This document shows positions 1 to 6,696 of a DNA stretch of 20,786 nt, piece by piece (positions within the stretch are counted from its first letter, which is position 1; each line of letters starts with the position of its first letter). Below the pieces are notes generated by a model. That model worked only from the letters and a program-made list of their open reading frames with translations, had not been told where the DNA came from and did no database searches. This stretch comes from an uncultured Collinsella sp. GTDB lineage: Bacteria; Actinomycetota; Coriobacteriia; Coriobacteriales; Coriobacteriaceae. Location: positions 1 to 20,786 of the forward strand of contig CABRFG010000041.1 in NCBI GenBank assembly GCA_902470095.1, read 5' to 3'. The translations under genes were made by a program, and so were the position numbers.

Positions 1-1599
1 CTATTCCCACTCAATCGTCGCGGGCGGCTTGGACGTAATGTCGTAGCACACGCGGTTGGCACCGGGAACCTCGGCAACGATGCGGCCGGAGATGCGTGCC
101 AACACGTCGTAGGGCAGCTTGGCCCAGTCGGCGGTCATGGCATCGCTGGACTCGACGGCACGCAGGATGATCGGGCGCTGATAGGTGCGCTCGTCGCCCA
201 TAACGCCGACGGACTTAATGTCGGGCAGAACCGCAAAGTACTGCCAGCAGCTGTGCTCGGAGTTGCGCTCGCCGGTCTGCTCAAACAGGCGCTGGTTGTA
301 GGCGTCGAGCTCCTCGCGCACGATGGCGTCGGCGTTCTTGAGGATCTCGAGCTTCTCCTTGTCGACCGCACCGATGATGCGGATGGCCAGACCCGGGCCC
401 GGGAAAGGCTGACGGAACACGATGTGACCCGGCAGGCCCAGCGCCAGACCAAGTGCGCGGACCTCGTCCTTAAAGAAGTGGTCGAGCGGCTCAATGAGGT
501 CGAAGTGTACGCCCTCAGGGAACGGGATCAGGTTGTGATGGCTCTTGATGGTGGCCGTCTTGCCGCCCGTCTTGCGAGCTCCGGACTCGATGATGTCGGG
601 GTAGATGGTGCCCTGAGCCAGGTACTTGACCGGCTTGCCATCGGTCTCGAGCTGCTGCGCCACGGCGAAGAACTCTTTCCAGAACTGCGTACCGATGATG
701 CGGCGCTTCTCCTCGGGCTCGGTCACGCCAGCCAGAAGCTCGGCATAGCGGTCCTCGGCGTGGACGTGAATAAAGTCGACGTCGAACTGCTTGGTGAAGA
801 CCTCCTCCACCTGCTCGGGCTCGCCCTTGCGCAGCAGACCGTGGTTGATGAACACGCAGGTCATCTGCTTGCCCACGGCGCGGGCGCCCAGCGCAGCCAC
901 GACGGAAGAGTCGACACCACCGGACAGGGCCAGAATCACGCGGTCGTCACCGACCTTCTCGCGGAACTCGGCCGTCATGGTCTCGACCAGGTTGTCCATG
1001 CTCCAGTTGGGCTCCAGGCCGCAGATCTCAAACAGGAAGTTGCTCAGCAGCTGCTGACCGTACTCGGAGTGCTTGACCTCGGGGTGGAACTGCGTGGTGA
1101 AGATCTTGCGCTCGACGCACTCCATGGCAGCGACCGGGCACACGTCGGTGCTGGCGGTAACGGTAAAGCCCTCGGGCACCTCGGACACGGCGTCGCGGTG
1201 GCTCATCCACACGGTCTGCTCCATGGGCGTGGAGTTAAAGAGCTTGGCGCCGGCCGTGCGCGTGATGGTGGCGCGGCCGTACTCGCCCACCTCGGAGTGG
1301 CCGACCTTGCCGCCGAGCGTCACTGCCGTGATCTGATGGCCGTAGCAGAAGCCCAGGACGGGAAGGCCCAGGTCAAAGATGGCAGGGTCGATGGACGGAG
1401 CGTCCTCGGCATACACAGAAGCCGGGCCGCCAGAAAGGATGAGCGCAGAGGCGTTCATCTCGCGAATCTCGTCAGCCGAGATGTCGCAGGGGACAATCTC
1501 GGAATACACGTTGAGGTCGCGGACGCGACGGGCAATGAGCTGACCGTACTGCGCACCAAAGTCGAGTACGAGGACCTTTGCGGAAGCCTTTTGATCCAT
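1..1599 (-). CDS. guaA: GMP synthase (glutamine-hydrolysing)
   Basis: GuaA converts XMP to GMP with ATP and glutamine, the last step of guanine nucleotide synthesis, in the cytoplasm. The 532-aa product has an N-terminal class I glutamine amidotransferase domain with nucleophile Cys85 in GFCYGHQ and the His172/Glu174 pair in QFHPEVKHSEYG. An ATP-pyrophosphatase domain follows with the P-loop LALSGGVDSS (about 223-232). The C-terminal dimerisation domain contains RQPFPGPGLAIRIIG and ends with the GuaA signature PPATIEWE. Length is close to the usual 510-530 aa. I chose the ATG at 1597-1599, preceded by AGAGGGGG about 5 bases upstream and starting just before the conserved VLVLDFGAQYGQ; an in-frame upstream extension adds only unconserved residues. 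The gene ends at the window edge with a complete TAG stop, so it is whole. It is a stand-alone housekeeping gene, and I see no purine riboswitch in its leader. Confidence 0.97.
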   Translation of the reverse strand: MDQKASAKVLVLDFGAQYGQLIARRVRDLNVYSEIVPCDISADEIREMNASALILSGGPASVYAEDAPSIDPAIFDLGLPVLGFCYGHQITAVTLGGKVGHSEVGEYGRATITRTAGAKLFNSTPMEQTVWMSHRDAVSEVPEGFTVTASTDVCPVAAMECVERKIFTTQFHPEVKHSEYGQQLLSNFLFEICGLEPNWSMDNLVETMTAEFREKVGDDRVILALSGGVDSSVVAALGARAVGKQMTCVFINHGLLRKGEPEQVEEVFTKQFDVDFIHVHAEDRYAELLAGVTEPEEKRRIIGTQFWKEFFAVAQQLETDGKPVKYLAQGTIYPDIIESGARKTGGKTATIKSHHNLIPFPEGVHFDLIEPLDHFFKDEVRALGLALGLPGHIVFRQPFPGPGLAIRIIGAVDKEKLEILKNADAIVREELDAYNQRLFEQTGERNSEHSCWQYFAVLPDIKSVGVMGDERTYQRPIILRAVESSDAMTADWAKLPYDVLARISGRIVAEVPGANRVCYDITSKPPATIEWE

Positions 1600-1763
1600 G
1601 GTTTCCCCCTCTTGTTGGCGGGGAGCCGGTGCCCACCCGCGTGAATGAACGAAAATAACTTCCATAGTGTACACGTTTATATGTGGTTTCTCGTCCCTCG
1701 CAGCCATCAGCGCACGGCAAACGCACGACCTGGGCCCCTATTTGCCAGCAATTGAAGTGTTAC

Positions 1764-1817
1764 CAAACGTTACAGATGATGTAATACGTTTGAACATTCG
1801 ACGCCCTGTGCCACAAT
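1764..1817 (+). promoter_or_regulatory. Candidate promoter and operator dyad upstream of ansA
   Basis: An inverted repeat, CAAACGT (1764-1770) and ACGTTTG (1786-1792), encloses a second inverted pair TACA/TGTA (1771-1774, 1780-1783). The right arm overlaps TTGAAC (1790-1795), a good -35, followed after 16 bases by CACAAT (1812-1817) as a plausible -10. The asparaginase start lies about 50 bases downstream. A dyad over a -35 is a classical repressor position, but the regulator is unknown. The promoter call rests on consensus matching only. Confidence 0.5.
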
Positions 1818-1868
1818 ACTGCCGAACGACTCCGCCCTTACGGCGGCAAATACGATAGGAATACCAGC

Positions 1869-2882
1869 ATGAAGCGCATCCTTCTCATCGCCACGGGCGG
1901 CACCATCGCATCGACCGAGGACGGTAACGGCCTCTCCCCCGCTCTGACCGGTGAGGAGCTCGCCCAGAGCGTCCCCGAGATCTCGGGCCTCTGCGAGCTC
2001 GATGTCGTGCAGCCCATGAACATCGACAGCACCAATATGCGCCCGAGCGACTGGATGCGTATCCGCGATGTCATCGTCGAAGGCTATGCCGACCACGACG
2101 GCTTTGTGATCCTACACGGCACGGACACTATGAGCTACACCGCAGCAGCACTTTCCTATCTGATTCAGGACAGCCCCAAGCCCATCGTGCTCACCGGCTC
2201 GCAAAAGCCCATGGGCAACCCTTTTACTGATGCCAAACTTAATCTGTACCAGAGCCTGCTCTATGCGCTCGACGAGCACTCGCACGACGTTTCGATCGTG
2301 TTTGGCGGCGTCGCCATTGCCGGTACGCGCGCCCGCAAACAGCGCACCATGAGCTTTAACGCATTCATTAGCGTCAACTATCCGCCCATCGCCTATATCC
2401 GCAACGACCGCATTGTGCGCAACGGGCTTCACGGCACCCATCAGAATGAGAGCCCAGTTCGTTTCTACGACAGTATCGATCCGCGCGTGTTTGTCCTTAA
2501 GCTCACGCCCGGCGTGAACCCGGGTATCCTCGACGCCCTAGCCGATAGCTACGATGCCGTTATCCTGGAGACCTTTGGCATTGGCGGTATTCCCGAGTTT
2601 GGTGAGTCGGGCGAGTCATTCCAGGAGGCGATTTTCCGCTGGGTCGATTCGGGTCGCACCGTCGTTATGACCACGCAGGTCCCCGAGGAGGGACTTGACC
2701 TGGGTGTTTATGAGGTCGGCCGTGCCTACGCCGATCATCCGGGTATTTTGCGCGGCGACGATATGACCACCGAGACGCTCGTGGCCAAAACCATGTGGGC
2801 GCTCGGCCAGTCACGTGATGCGGCAGAGATTCAGCGCCTGTTCTACAGCCAAGTCAACCACGACCGTATCCCGATGGCGTAA
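1869..2882 (+). CDS. ansA: L-asparaginase, type I (cytosolic)
   Basis: The enzyme hydrolyses L-asparagine to aspartate and ammonia. The 337-aa protein opens with the family signature, MKRILLIATGGTIAS, carrying nucleophile Thr12. The second motif is ILHGTDTMSYTAAAL, with Thr85 and Asp86, followed by VLTGSQKPMGNPFTDA. There is no signal peptide, and the length matches cytoplasmic AnsA rather than the secreted AnsB type. The start ATG has AGGA about 8 bases upstream (GATAGGAATACCAGC). The gene has its own candidate promoter and operator-like dyad and ends 22 bases from the convergent stop of the XRE gene. Its neighbours do not point to a pathway, so it is likely a stand-alone nitrogen or aspartate supply gene. 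Type II function is unlikely given the missing export signal. Confidence 0.93.
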   Translation: MKRILLIATGGTIASTEDGNGLSPALTGEELAQSVPEISGLCELDVVQPMNIDSTNMRPSDWMRIRDVIVEGYADHDGFVILHGTDTMSYTAAALSYLIQDSPKPIVLTGSQKPMGNPFTDAKLNLYQSLLYALDEHSHDVSIVFGGVAIAGTRARKQRTMSFNAFISVNYPPIAYIRNDRIVRNGLHGTHQNESPVRFYDSIDPRVFVLKLTPGVNPGILDALADSYDAVILETFGIGGIPEFGESGESFQEAIFRWVDSGRTVVMTTQVPEEGLDLGVYEVGRAYADHPGILRGDDMTTETLVAKTMWALGQSRDAAEIQRLFYSQVNHDRIPMA

Positions 2883-2895
2883 TTCAGTTGTCGAC

Positions 2896-2917
2896 GGGTA
2901 TCCCCTATTCGATACCC
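2896..2917. terminator. Hairpin between convergent ansA and XRE gene
   Basis: GGGTATC (2896-2902) and GATACCC (2911-2917) form a perfect 7-bp stem with an 8-base loop. It spans the gap between the ansA stop and the stop of the opposing regulator, with one arm inside the last codons of the regulator. There is no U-tract on either strand, so a bidirectional terminator is only a possibility. Confidence 0.35.
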
Positions 2918-3123
2918 TCGAGAAGTTCTGACACCGTCATGCCGAGTGCGGGCGCGATCTTAAATAGAACCTTGAGCGTGAAATTTGCCGTCCCATCTTC
3001 GATTCGGTCGAGGTAGGGTCGGCTGATTCCTGTCGCCACACAAAAATCAACCTTGGAGATACCAAGGTCCCTGCGTGTCTCTTCGACCCGCCTGCCAAGA
3101 ATCTGTTTCGCACGTTCGTCCAT
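2905..3123 (-). CDS. Small XRE-family helix-turn-helix regulator
   Basis: This 72-aa protein is essentially one XRE/Cro-type DNA-binding domain. Residues about 10-65 fit the five-helix HTH_3 pattern: RRVEETRRDLGISKVDFCVATGISRPYLDRIEDGTANF, then LFKIAPALGMTVSELLEG. There is no added ligand or protease domain, so it would act as a minimal repressor, probably as a dimer. The ATG at 3121-3123 is the only reasonable start. A perfect 24-bp palindrome lies 29 bases upstream, between this gene and the divergent 129-aa gene, and is the obvious candidate operator for both. The 3' end converges on ansA. The regulated function is unknown. Confidence 0.88.
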   Translation of the reverse strand: MDERAKQILGRRVEETRRDLGISKVDFCVATGISRPYLDRIEDGTANFTLKVLFKIAPALGMTVSELLEGIE

Positions 3124-3152
3124 GCAGCCGAGTTTGAAATGGAGCCGAACAT

Positions 3153-3176
3153 AAACGTAAACTATAGTTTACGTTT
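3153..3176. promoter_or_regulatory. Perfect 24-bp palindrome, probable XRE operator
   Basis: The half-site AAACGTAAACTA (3153-3164) is followed directly by its exact reverse complement (3165-3176). The central TATAGT could be a -10 element on the plus strand. It sits between the divergent XRE regulator start (3123) and the 3200 start of the plus-strand gene, as expected for an autoregulatory operator that controls both. The dyad is exact; the assignment to this XRE protein is inference from position. Confidence 0.75.
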
Positions 3177-3199
3177 TGCCGAATACACAGGAGTTTTCT

Positions 3200-3589
3200 A
3201 TGTCGGGTTCTTCGGTCCGCATGTACCGAGCCACGCCTCGCACAAACAGCGCACCGCCCAAGCTCGTCGTCGTTGAAGCAGAATGCCTTTCGCCCGATGA
3301 GCGCACAGCATTTGCATTGCTATCAAGTCGCGTCGCCGCCGTTCTGGTCCCTTGCCCGGCGCAAGGTGAACTTGCCATCCAATGTCAGGCGCACGGCTGC
3401 TCGCTCAATCAGGCTGCCGTGATCGCAACCAGCCAACGCGGCCTGCCGCTCCTTTTAGAAGCCGGTATCGCACTCGCCCTTCGCGGCGCCGGATACGAAA
3501 ACGAGGCCGCCGCCGACATGGTCTTTAAACCACGATCGAGCGGCGGCCTCGCAGCAGCCATCGAATATGCTTGCAGGCTCGTTGCCTAA
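3200..3589 (+). CDS. HAD-fold-like protein lacking catalytic motifs
   Basis: This 129-aa protein is of unknown function. The ATG at 3200 has AGGAG 7 bases upstream (CACAGGAGTTTTCT) and is preferred over an upstream TTG at 3176 that would overlap the palindrome. Read by eye, the protein follows the Cof/HAD type IIB layout. PKLVVVEAECLS sits where KLIxFDLDGTLL is expected, and LNQAAVIATSQRGLPLLLEAGIALAL where xxxVIAIGDxxNDIxMLxxAGxxVAM is expected. The next part, ENEAAADMVFKPRSSGGLAAAIE, resembles the Cof tail AADYVTxxNDEDGVAxAIE. The nucleophile Asp and the GDxxND metal motif are absent, so it should not be a phosphatase. It is divergent from the XRE regulator and shares the palindromic operator. 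Its stop is 9 bases from the convergent stop of the next gene. That it is a gene is fairly secure; the fold assignment is tentative. Confidence 0.72.
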   Translation: MSGSSVRMYRATPRTNSAPPKLVVVEAECLSPDERTAFALLSSRVAAVLVPCPAQGELAIQCQAHGCSLNQAAVIATSQRGLPLLLEAGIALALRGAGYENEAAADMVFKPRSSGGLAAAIEYACRLVA

Positions 3590-3598
3590 AAGGACAAG

Positions 3599-3982
3599 CT
3601 AGAAACCAAAACCAAAGCCTGTTCCGGTAATCGCCGAGTACATAAAGTAAACGTTGATCACGTTGAGGAACACGCCCGTGATGCAGCCGTTGCGCAGGTA
3701 GCGCTCGCACACGATGCGCGCCATGGCGGCGGAGTCATCATTGTTTTTAGCCTGGCGTCCCGCCGTAAAGTACGTCGCCACGCTCAGCAGCAGGTTGAGC
3801 ACCGGCAGCGCCAGCAACTCGTAGCTCTTGCCCCAGCGCGTCACTTCGCCGGCGGCATTAAACTTTGTTGCCACCTCGGGACCAATGTTGGGGATAACAC
3901 ACGCTGCAACCACCAGCGGAATCACCGCAAGTACGAGCAGCGCAATACCCATGTAGCCAGCTTTTTTGCCATATTTAAACAT
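3599..3982 (-). CDS. Small membrane protein with DUF1648-like segment
   Basis: The 127-aa protein has three hydrophobic stretches, about residues 9-32 (YMGIALLVLAVIPLVVAACV), 54-74 and 98-118, so it is probably an inner-membrane protein. Between the first two is PNIGPEVATKFNAAGEVTRWG, which resembles the DUF1648 pattern (lP..i..HfnasGe.drw) seen in SdpI-type immunity and signalling membrane proteins. The tail GTGFGFGF is glycine- and phenylalanine-rich. The ATG at 3980-3982 has AAGGA about 9 bases upstream, and that ribosome site lies beside the ychF stop 11 bases away, so the two genes are probably cotranscribed with ychF first. No SdpI domain follows, and the function is unknown. Confidence 0.82.
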   Translation of the reverse strand: MFKYGKKAGYMGIALLVLAVIPLVVAACVIPNIGPEVATKFNAAGEVTRWGKSYELLALPVLNLLLSVATYFTAGRQAKNNDDSAAMARIVCERYLRNGCITGVFLNVINVYFMYSAITGTGFGFGF

Positions 3983-3993
3983 ATGCGTCGTCC

Positions 3994-5070
3994 TTACACG
4001 TTAAAGCGGAAGTGCACGACGTCGCCATCGGCCATGACATAGTCCTTGCCCTCAATACGCAGCTTGCCGGCGGCCTTGGCGCCCTGCTCGCCGCCGAGCT
4101 CGATGTAGTCGTCATAGCCAATGACCTCGGCCTTAATAAAGCCGCGCTCAAAGTCAGTGTGGATGACGCCGGCGGCCTGCGGGGCAGTCGCGCCCTGGCG
4201 AACCGTCCAGGCCTTGACCTCCATCTCGCCGGCCGTAAAGAACGACTGCAGACCGAGCAGCTTATAGGCCGCCTGCGCGAGCACGTCCAGACCGGGCTGC
4301 TCCAGGCCCAGGCTCTCCAGGTAGTCGGCAGCATCCTCGGGATCGAGCTCGGAAAGCTCGGCCTCGATCTTGGCGCAGATGGGCAACGGCTTGACGCCAT
4401 CGATGGGCGCCAGGTCCTCGTTGAGCATATCCTCGTCCACGTTGGCCACATACAGAATGGGCTTCATGGTGAGCAAGAACAGGCCCTTAGCAGCGGCGCG
4501 CTCCTCGTCGGTCATCTCCATGGACGCTGCGCGCTTACCCTCGTTGAGCCAGGCAAGCAGGCGCTTGGCCACCTCGAACTTGGGCATGAGCTCCTTGTCG
4601 CGCTTGGCCTCCTTCTCGAGCTTGGGCAGCTGCTTCTCAAGCGTGCCCATGTCGGCCAAGATGAGCTCGGTCATGATGGTGTCGGCATCGCCGGCGGGAT
4701 CGACGAACTCGCCCGTGCGGCCCACCTCACGCATGACGTTGGGGTCCTTAAAGTAGCGCACGACCTCGCAGATAGCGTCGGTCTCGCGAATGTTGGCCAA
4801 GAACTGGTTGCCTAGACCCTCGCCCTCGTTAGCGCCCTTTACCAGACCTGCGATGTCGACGAACTCGACCGTCGCCGGCACAATGCGGCCCGGGTTGACG
4901 ATGTCGGCGAGCTTTTGCAGACGGCTATCGGGCACGTCGACGATGCCCACGTTGGGGTCGATCGTGGCAAACGGGTAGTTGGCGGCAAGGCCGGTCTTTT
5001 TGGTAAGCGCGGTGAACAGCGTCGACTTGCCCACGTTGGGCAGGCCCACGATACCGATGGAAAGGGACAC
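3994..5070 (-). CDS. ychF: Ribosome-associated Obg-type ATPase/GTPase YchF
   Basis: YchF (OLA1 family) is a conserved translation and stress-linked P-loop ATPase that binds ribosomes. The 358-aa protein has G1 GLPNVGKST, the NYPFATIDPNVG segment, G3 DIAGLVKGANEGEGLGNQF, the atypical NVDE at the G4 position that favours ATP, and a C-terminal TGS domain ending GKDYVMADGDVVHFRFNV. E. coli YchF is 363 aa. The start is GTG at 5068-5070, with AAAGGAG 5 bases upstream; no ATG fits, and longer upstream reading is unconserved. In the switch region the sequence is RETDAICEVVRYF, with Glu where E. coli has the catalytic-region His of GHVVRCF. The DUF1648-like membrane gene follows 11 bases downstream. 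Upstream is a strong hairpin and TATACT (5108-5113, minus strand), a plausible -10. Confidence 0.95.
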   Translation of the reverse strand: MSLSIGIVGLPNVGKSTLFTALTKKTGLAANYPFATIDPNVGIVDVPDSRLQKLADIVNPGRIVPATVEFVDIAGLVKGANEGEGLGNQFLANIRETDAICEVVRYFKDPNVMREVGRTGEFVDPAGDADTIMTELILADMGTLEKQLPKLEKEAKRDKELMPKFEVAKRLLAWLNEGKRAASMEMTDEERAAAKGLFLLTMKPILYVANVDEDMLNEDLAPIDGVKPLPICAKIEAELSELDPEDAADYLESLGLEQPGLDVLAQAAYKLLGLQSFFTAGEMEVKAWTVRQGATAPQAAGVIHTDFERGFIKAEVIGYDDYIELGGEQGAKAAGKLRIEGKDYVMADGDVVHFRFNV

Positions 5071-5113
5071 GACAGCTCCTTTTGGTACAGGTACTTCAAA
5101 CCGTATAAGTATA

Positions 5114-5157
5114 GCGCCGCCGCAGCATCCGGGCGAATCCGGACACCACGGCGGCGC
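5114..5157 (-). terminator. GC-rich stem-loop after the GH4 gene
   Basis: A 9-bp stem GCGCCGCCG/CGGCGGCGC (5114-5122, 5149-5157) encloses an inner stem TCCGG/CCGGA (5128-5132, 5139-5143). It lies 40 bases past the GH4 stop in the direction of transcription. It is followed by TATACT rather than a U-tract, so it may act as a Rho-type or RNA-stabilising end while the ychF promoter starts just after it. Confidence 0.45.
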
Positions 5158-5197
5158 AAATGAAGCAGAGATGCGTGAGGGTTCGAGACAGTAGTCC

Positions 5198-6541
5198 TTA
5201 CTTAAGCTCGGGCCAGAAATCCTTGTTGGCCTCGATGAGCTCGTCCAGGATCTGCTTGGCAACGCTCGCCGAAGGAATGGTCTTGGAGAGCGTGAGTGCC
5301 TGCCAGAGCTTCTGGTAGCTGCCCTCGACCCAAGCCTGGACAACGAGCTTCTCGACGGAAACCTGCTGCTCCATCAGGCCCTTCTGGAACTGCGGGATCG
5401 GGCCCTGGCAGATCTTCTCAAAGCCGTTAGAACCGACGATGCAAGGCACCTCGACCATGGCCGTCGGGTCGAAGTTGGGCACAGCGCCATCGTTGGGGAC
5501 GATCAGCAGGAAGCGCTCGAGCGTATTCTCGGCCAGTGCGCAGGCAAGGTCGACGATGTAGTTGGCGTGTACGTCGGGCTCAAAGCCGCCGTCCTTGGCA
5601 GTACCCTTGGCAATGATGTCGCGGCAAGCGCCAAAGACCTTCTTCTCGCGGCCGTCCATAACCTCATTGGCGCGAGTGTAGTTGGGGTCAGACGTCTCGA
5701 CAACATAGTCCGGGTACAGGTAGTACTTGAGGTAGGTGTTGGGAATCGTCTCGGGATCGACAGCATAGACATCCTTGGCCTTGCCGAAGGTGTGAATCCA
5801 GCTCTCCTCGACGTGCTGCTCCTTACCGGCCTCGTGCTCAATGCCGTCCAAGTAGCCGTTCTTTGCCATGTGCTCCTTGATCTGCGGCATGAGGTCGTTG
5901 CCCTCCTTGTCGTAGATCTTGCTCCACCAACCAAAGTGGTTGAGGCCGTAGTAGCTGTACTGCAGCTCGCGACGATCCTTGATGCCGCACATACGGCTCA
6001 TCTTATCCATGAGGTCGATCGGCATGTCGCAGATGTTGATGATGCGGCTGTTGGGGCGCAGCACGCGGCAGGCCTCGGCAACGATAGCTGCGGGGTTGGA
6101 GTAGTTGAGCATCCAAGCGTTGGGGCTGTACTTCTCCATGTAGTCGAGAATCTCGATGACGCCGCCGATGGAGCGCATGCCGTAGGCGATACCGCCGGCA
6201 CCGCAGGTCTCTTGGCCAACGCAACCGTACTTGAGAGGAATCTTCTCGTCGAGCTCGCGCATAGCGTACAGGCCAACGCGGATGTGAGCGAGGACGAAGT
6301 CGGTCCCGGTGAATGCGGTCTCGGGGTCGGTGGTGTAGTTGAACTCAACCTCGGGGGCGTTCTCGTGGAAGTAGATCTCGCAGGCCTTGGCCACGGTCTC
6401 CTGGCGCTCGGCGTTGTTGTCGTAGAAGGTCACCTTGTTGACCGGGAAGCGGTCGCGCTCCTCAAGCAGCATCAGGGCAATGCCCGGAGTGAAGGTAGAG
6501 CCACCGCCGGCAATGGTCACGGCATAGTTTTTCTTGGACAT
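5198..6541 (-). CDS. 6-phospho-alpha-glucosidase, glycoside hydrolase family 4
   Basis: GH4 enzymes cleave glycosides by an NAD+- and Mn2+-dependent redox-elimination mechanism. The 447-aa protein begins with a Rossmann motif, VTIAGGGSTFTPG. Its diagnostic metal motif is NICDMPI, with Cys171 and Asp172, followed by Asn201-His202 in GLNHFGWW. CDMP is the signature of 6-phospho-alpha-glucosidases of the GlvA/MalH/AglB type; 6-phospho-beta-glucosidases have CN-P and alpha-galactosidases CHS. Numbering and length agree with B. subtilis GlvA. The expected substrate is a PTS-made alpha-glucoside 6'-phosphate, releasing glucose 6-phosphate plus the aglycone. The ATG at 6539-6541 has GAGGAGG 5 bases upstream. 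It lies 155 bases downstream of the PTS transporter gene on the same strand, with a strong hairpin between them. The exact sugar is not visible from the sequence. Confidence 0.93.
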   Translation of the reverse strand: MSKKNYAVTIAGGGSTFTPGIALMLLEERDRFPVNKVTFYDNNAERQETVAKACEIYFHENAPEVEFNYTTDPETAFTGTDFVLAHIRVGLYAMRELDEKIPLKYGCVGQETCGAGGIAYGMRSIGGVIEILDYMEKYSPNAWMLNYSNPAAIVAEACRVLRPNSRIINICDMPIDLMDKMSRMCGIKDRRELQYSYYGLNHFGWWSKIYDKEGNDLMPQIKEHMAKNGYLDGIEHEAGKEQHVEESWIHTFGKAKDVYAVDPETIPNTYLKYYLYPDYVVETSDPNYTRANEVMDGREKKVFGACRDIIAKGTAKDGGFEPDVHANYIVDLACALAENTLERFLLIVPNDGAVPNFDPTAMVEVPCIVGSNGFEKICQGPIPQFQKGLMEQQVSVEKLVVQAWVEGSYQKLWQALTLSKTIPSASVAKQILDELIEANKDFWPELK

Positions 6542-6638
6542 GATGTCCTCCTCATTCTGGCCGCTTGCTCAATCCATCCCCGCACGCGGCCTGTACGGTT
6601 TGGAATTGTTACCTAGAAGTGGAGTTTTTTATCTCTAG

Positions 6639-6682
6639 AATCGGCCTTGCGGTGCATACCGGCTCTGCAAGGCCGATTTTTT
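6639..6682 (+). terminator. Intercistronic 12-bp stem-loop, U-tract on plus strand only
   Basis: AATCGGCCTTGC (6639-6650) pairs perfectly with GCAAGGCCGATT (6667-6678) around a 16-base loop and is followed on the plus strand by TTTT (6679-6682). The genes on both sides are transcribed from the minus strand, where no U-run follows the stem. It is therefore either a terminator for antisense transcription or, on the sense RNA, a stability or processing hairpin between EIICB and GH4 messages. Confidence 0.7.
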
Positions 6683-6696
6683 CGATGGACGATGGT

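Noticed and set aside
253..1644. Long plus-strand open frame opposite guaA
   Set aside because: It mirrors the strongly conserved GMP synthase frame; its protein is Leu/Val/Gly/Asp-rich without domain motifs, typical of antisense frames in GC-rich genes.
1600..1707. N-terminal extension of guaA
   Set aside because: The extra 36 codons are unconserved and lack a ribosome site, while the internal ATG at 1597-1599 has one and fits the family start.
1600..1760. Purine riboswitch upstream of guaA
   Set aside because: No paired stems or conserved core of known purine-sensing leaders are visible on the minus strand.
5567..6616. 349-codon plus-strand open frame opposite the GH4 gene
   Set aside because: Shadow of the GH4 frame, which has all catalytic motifs.
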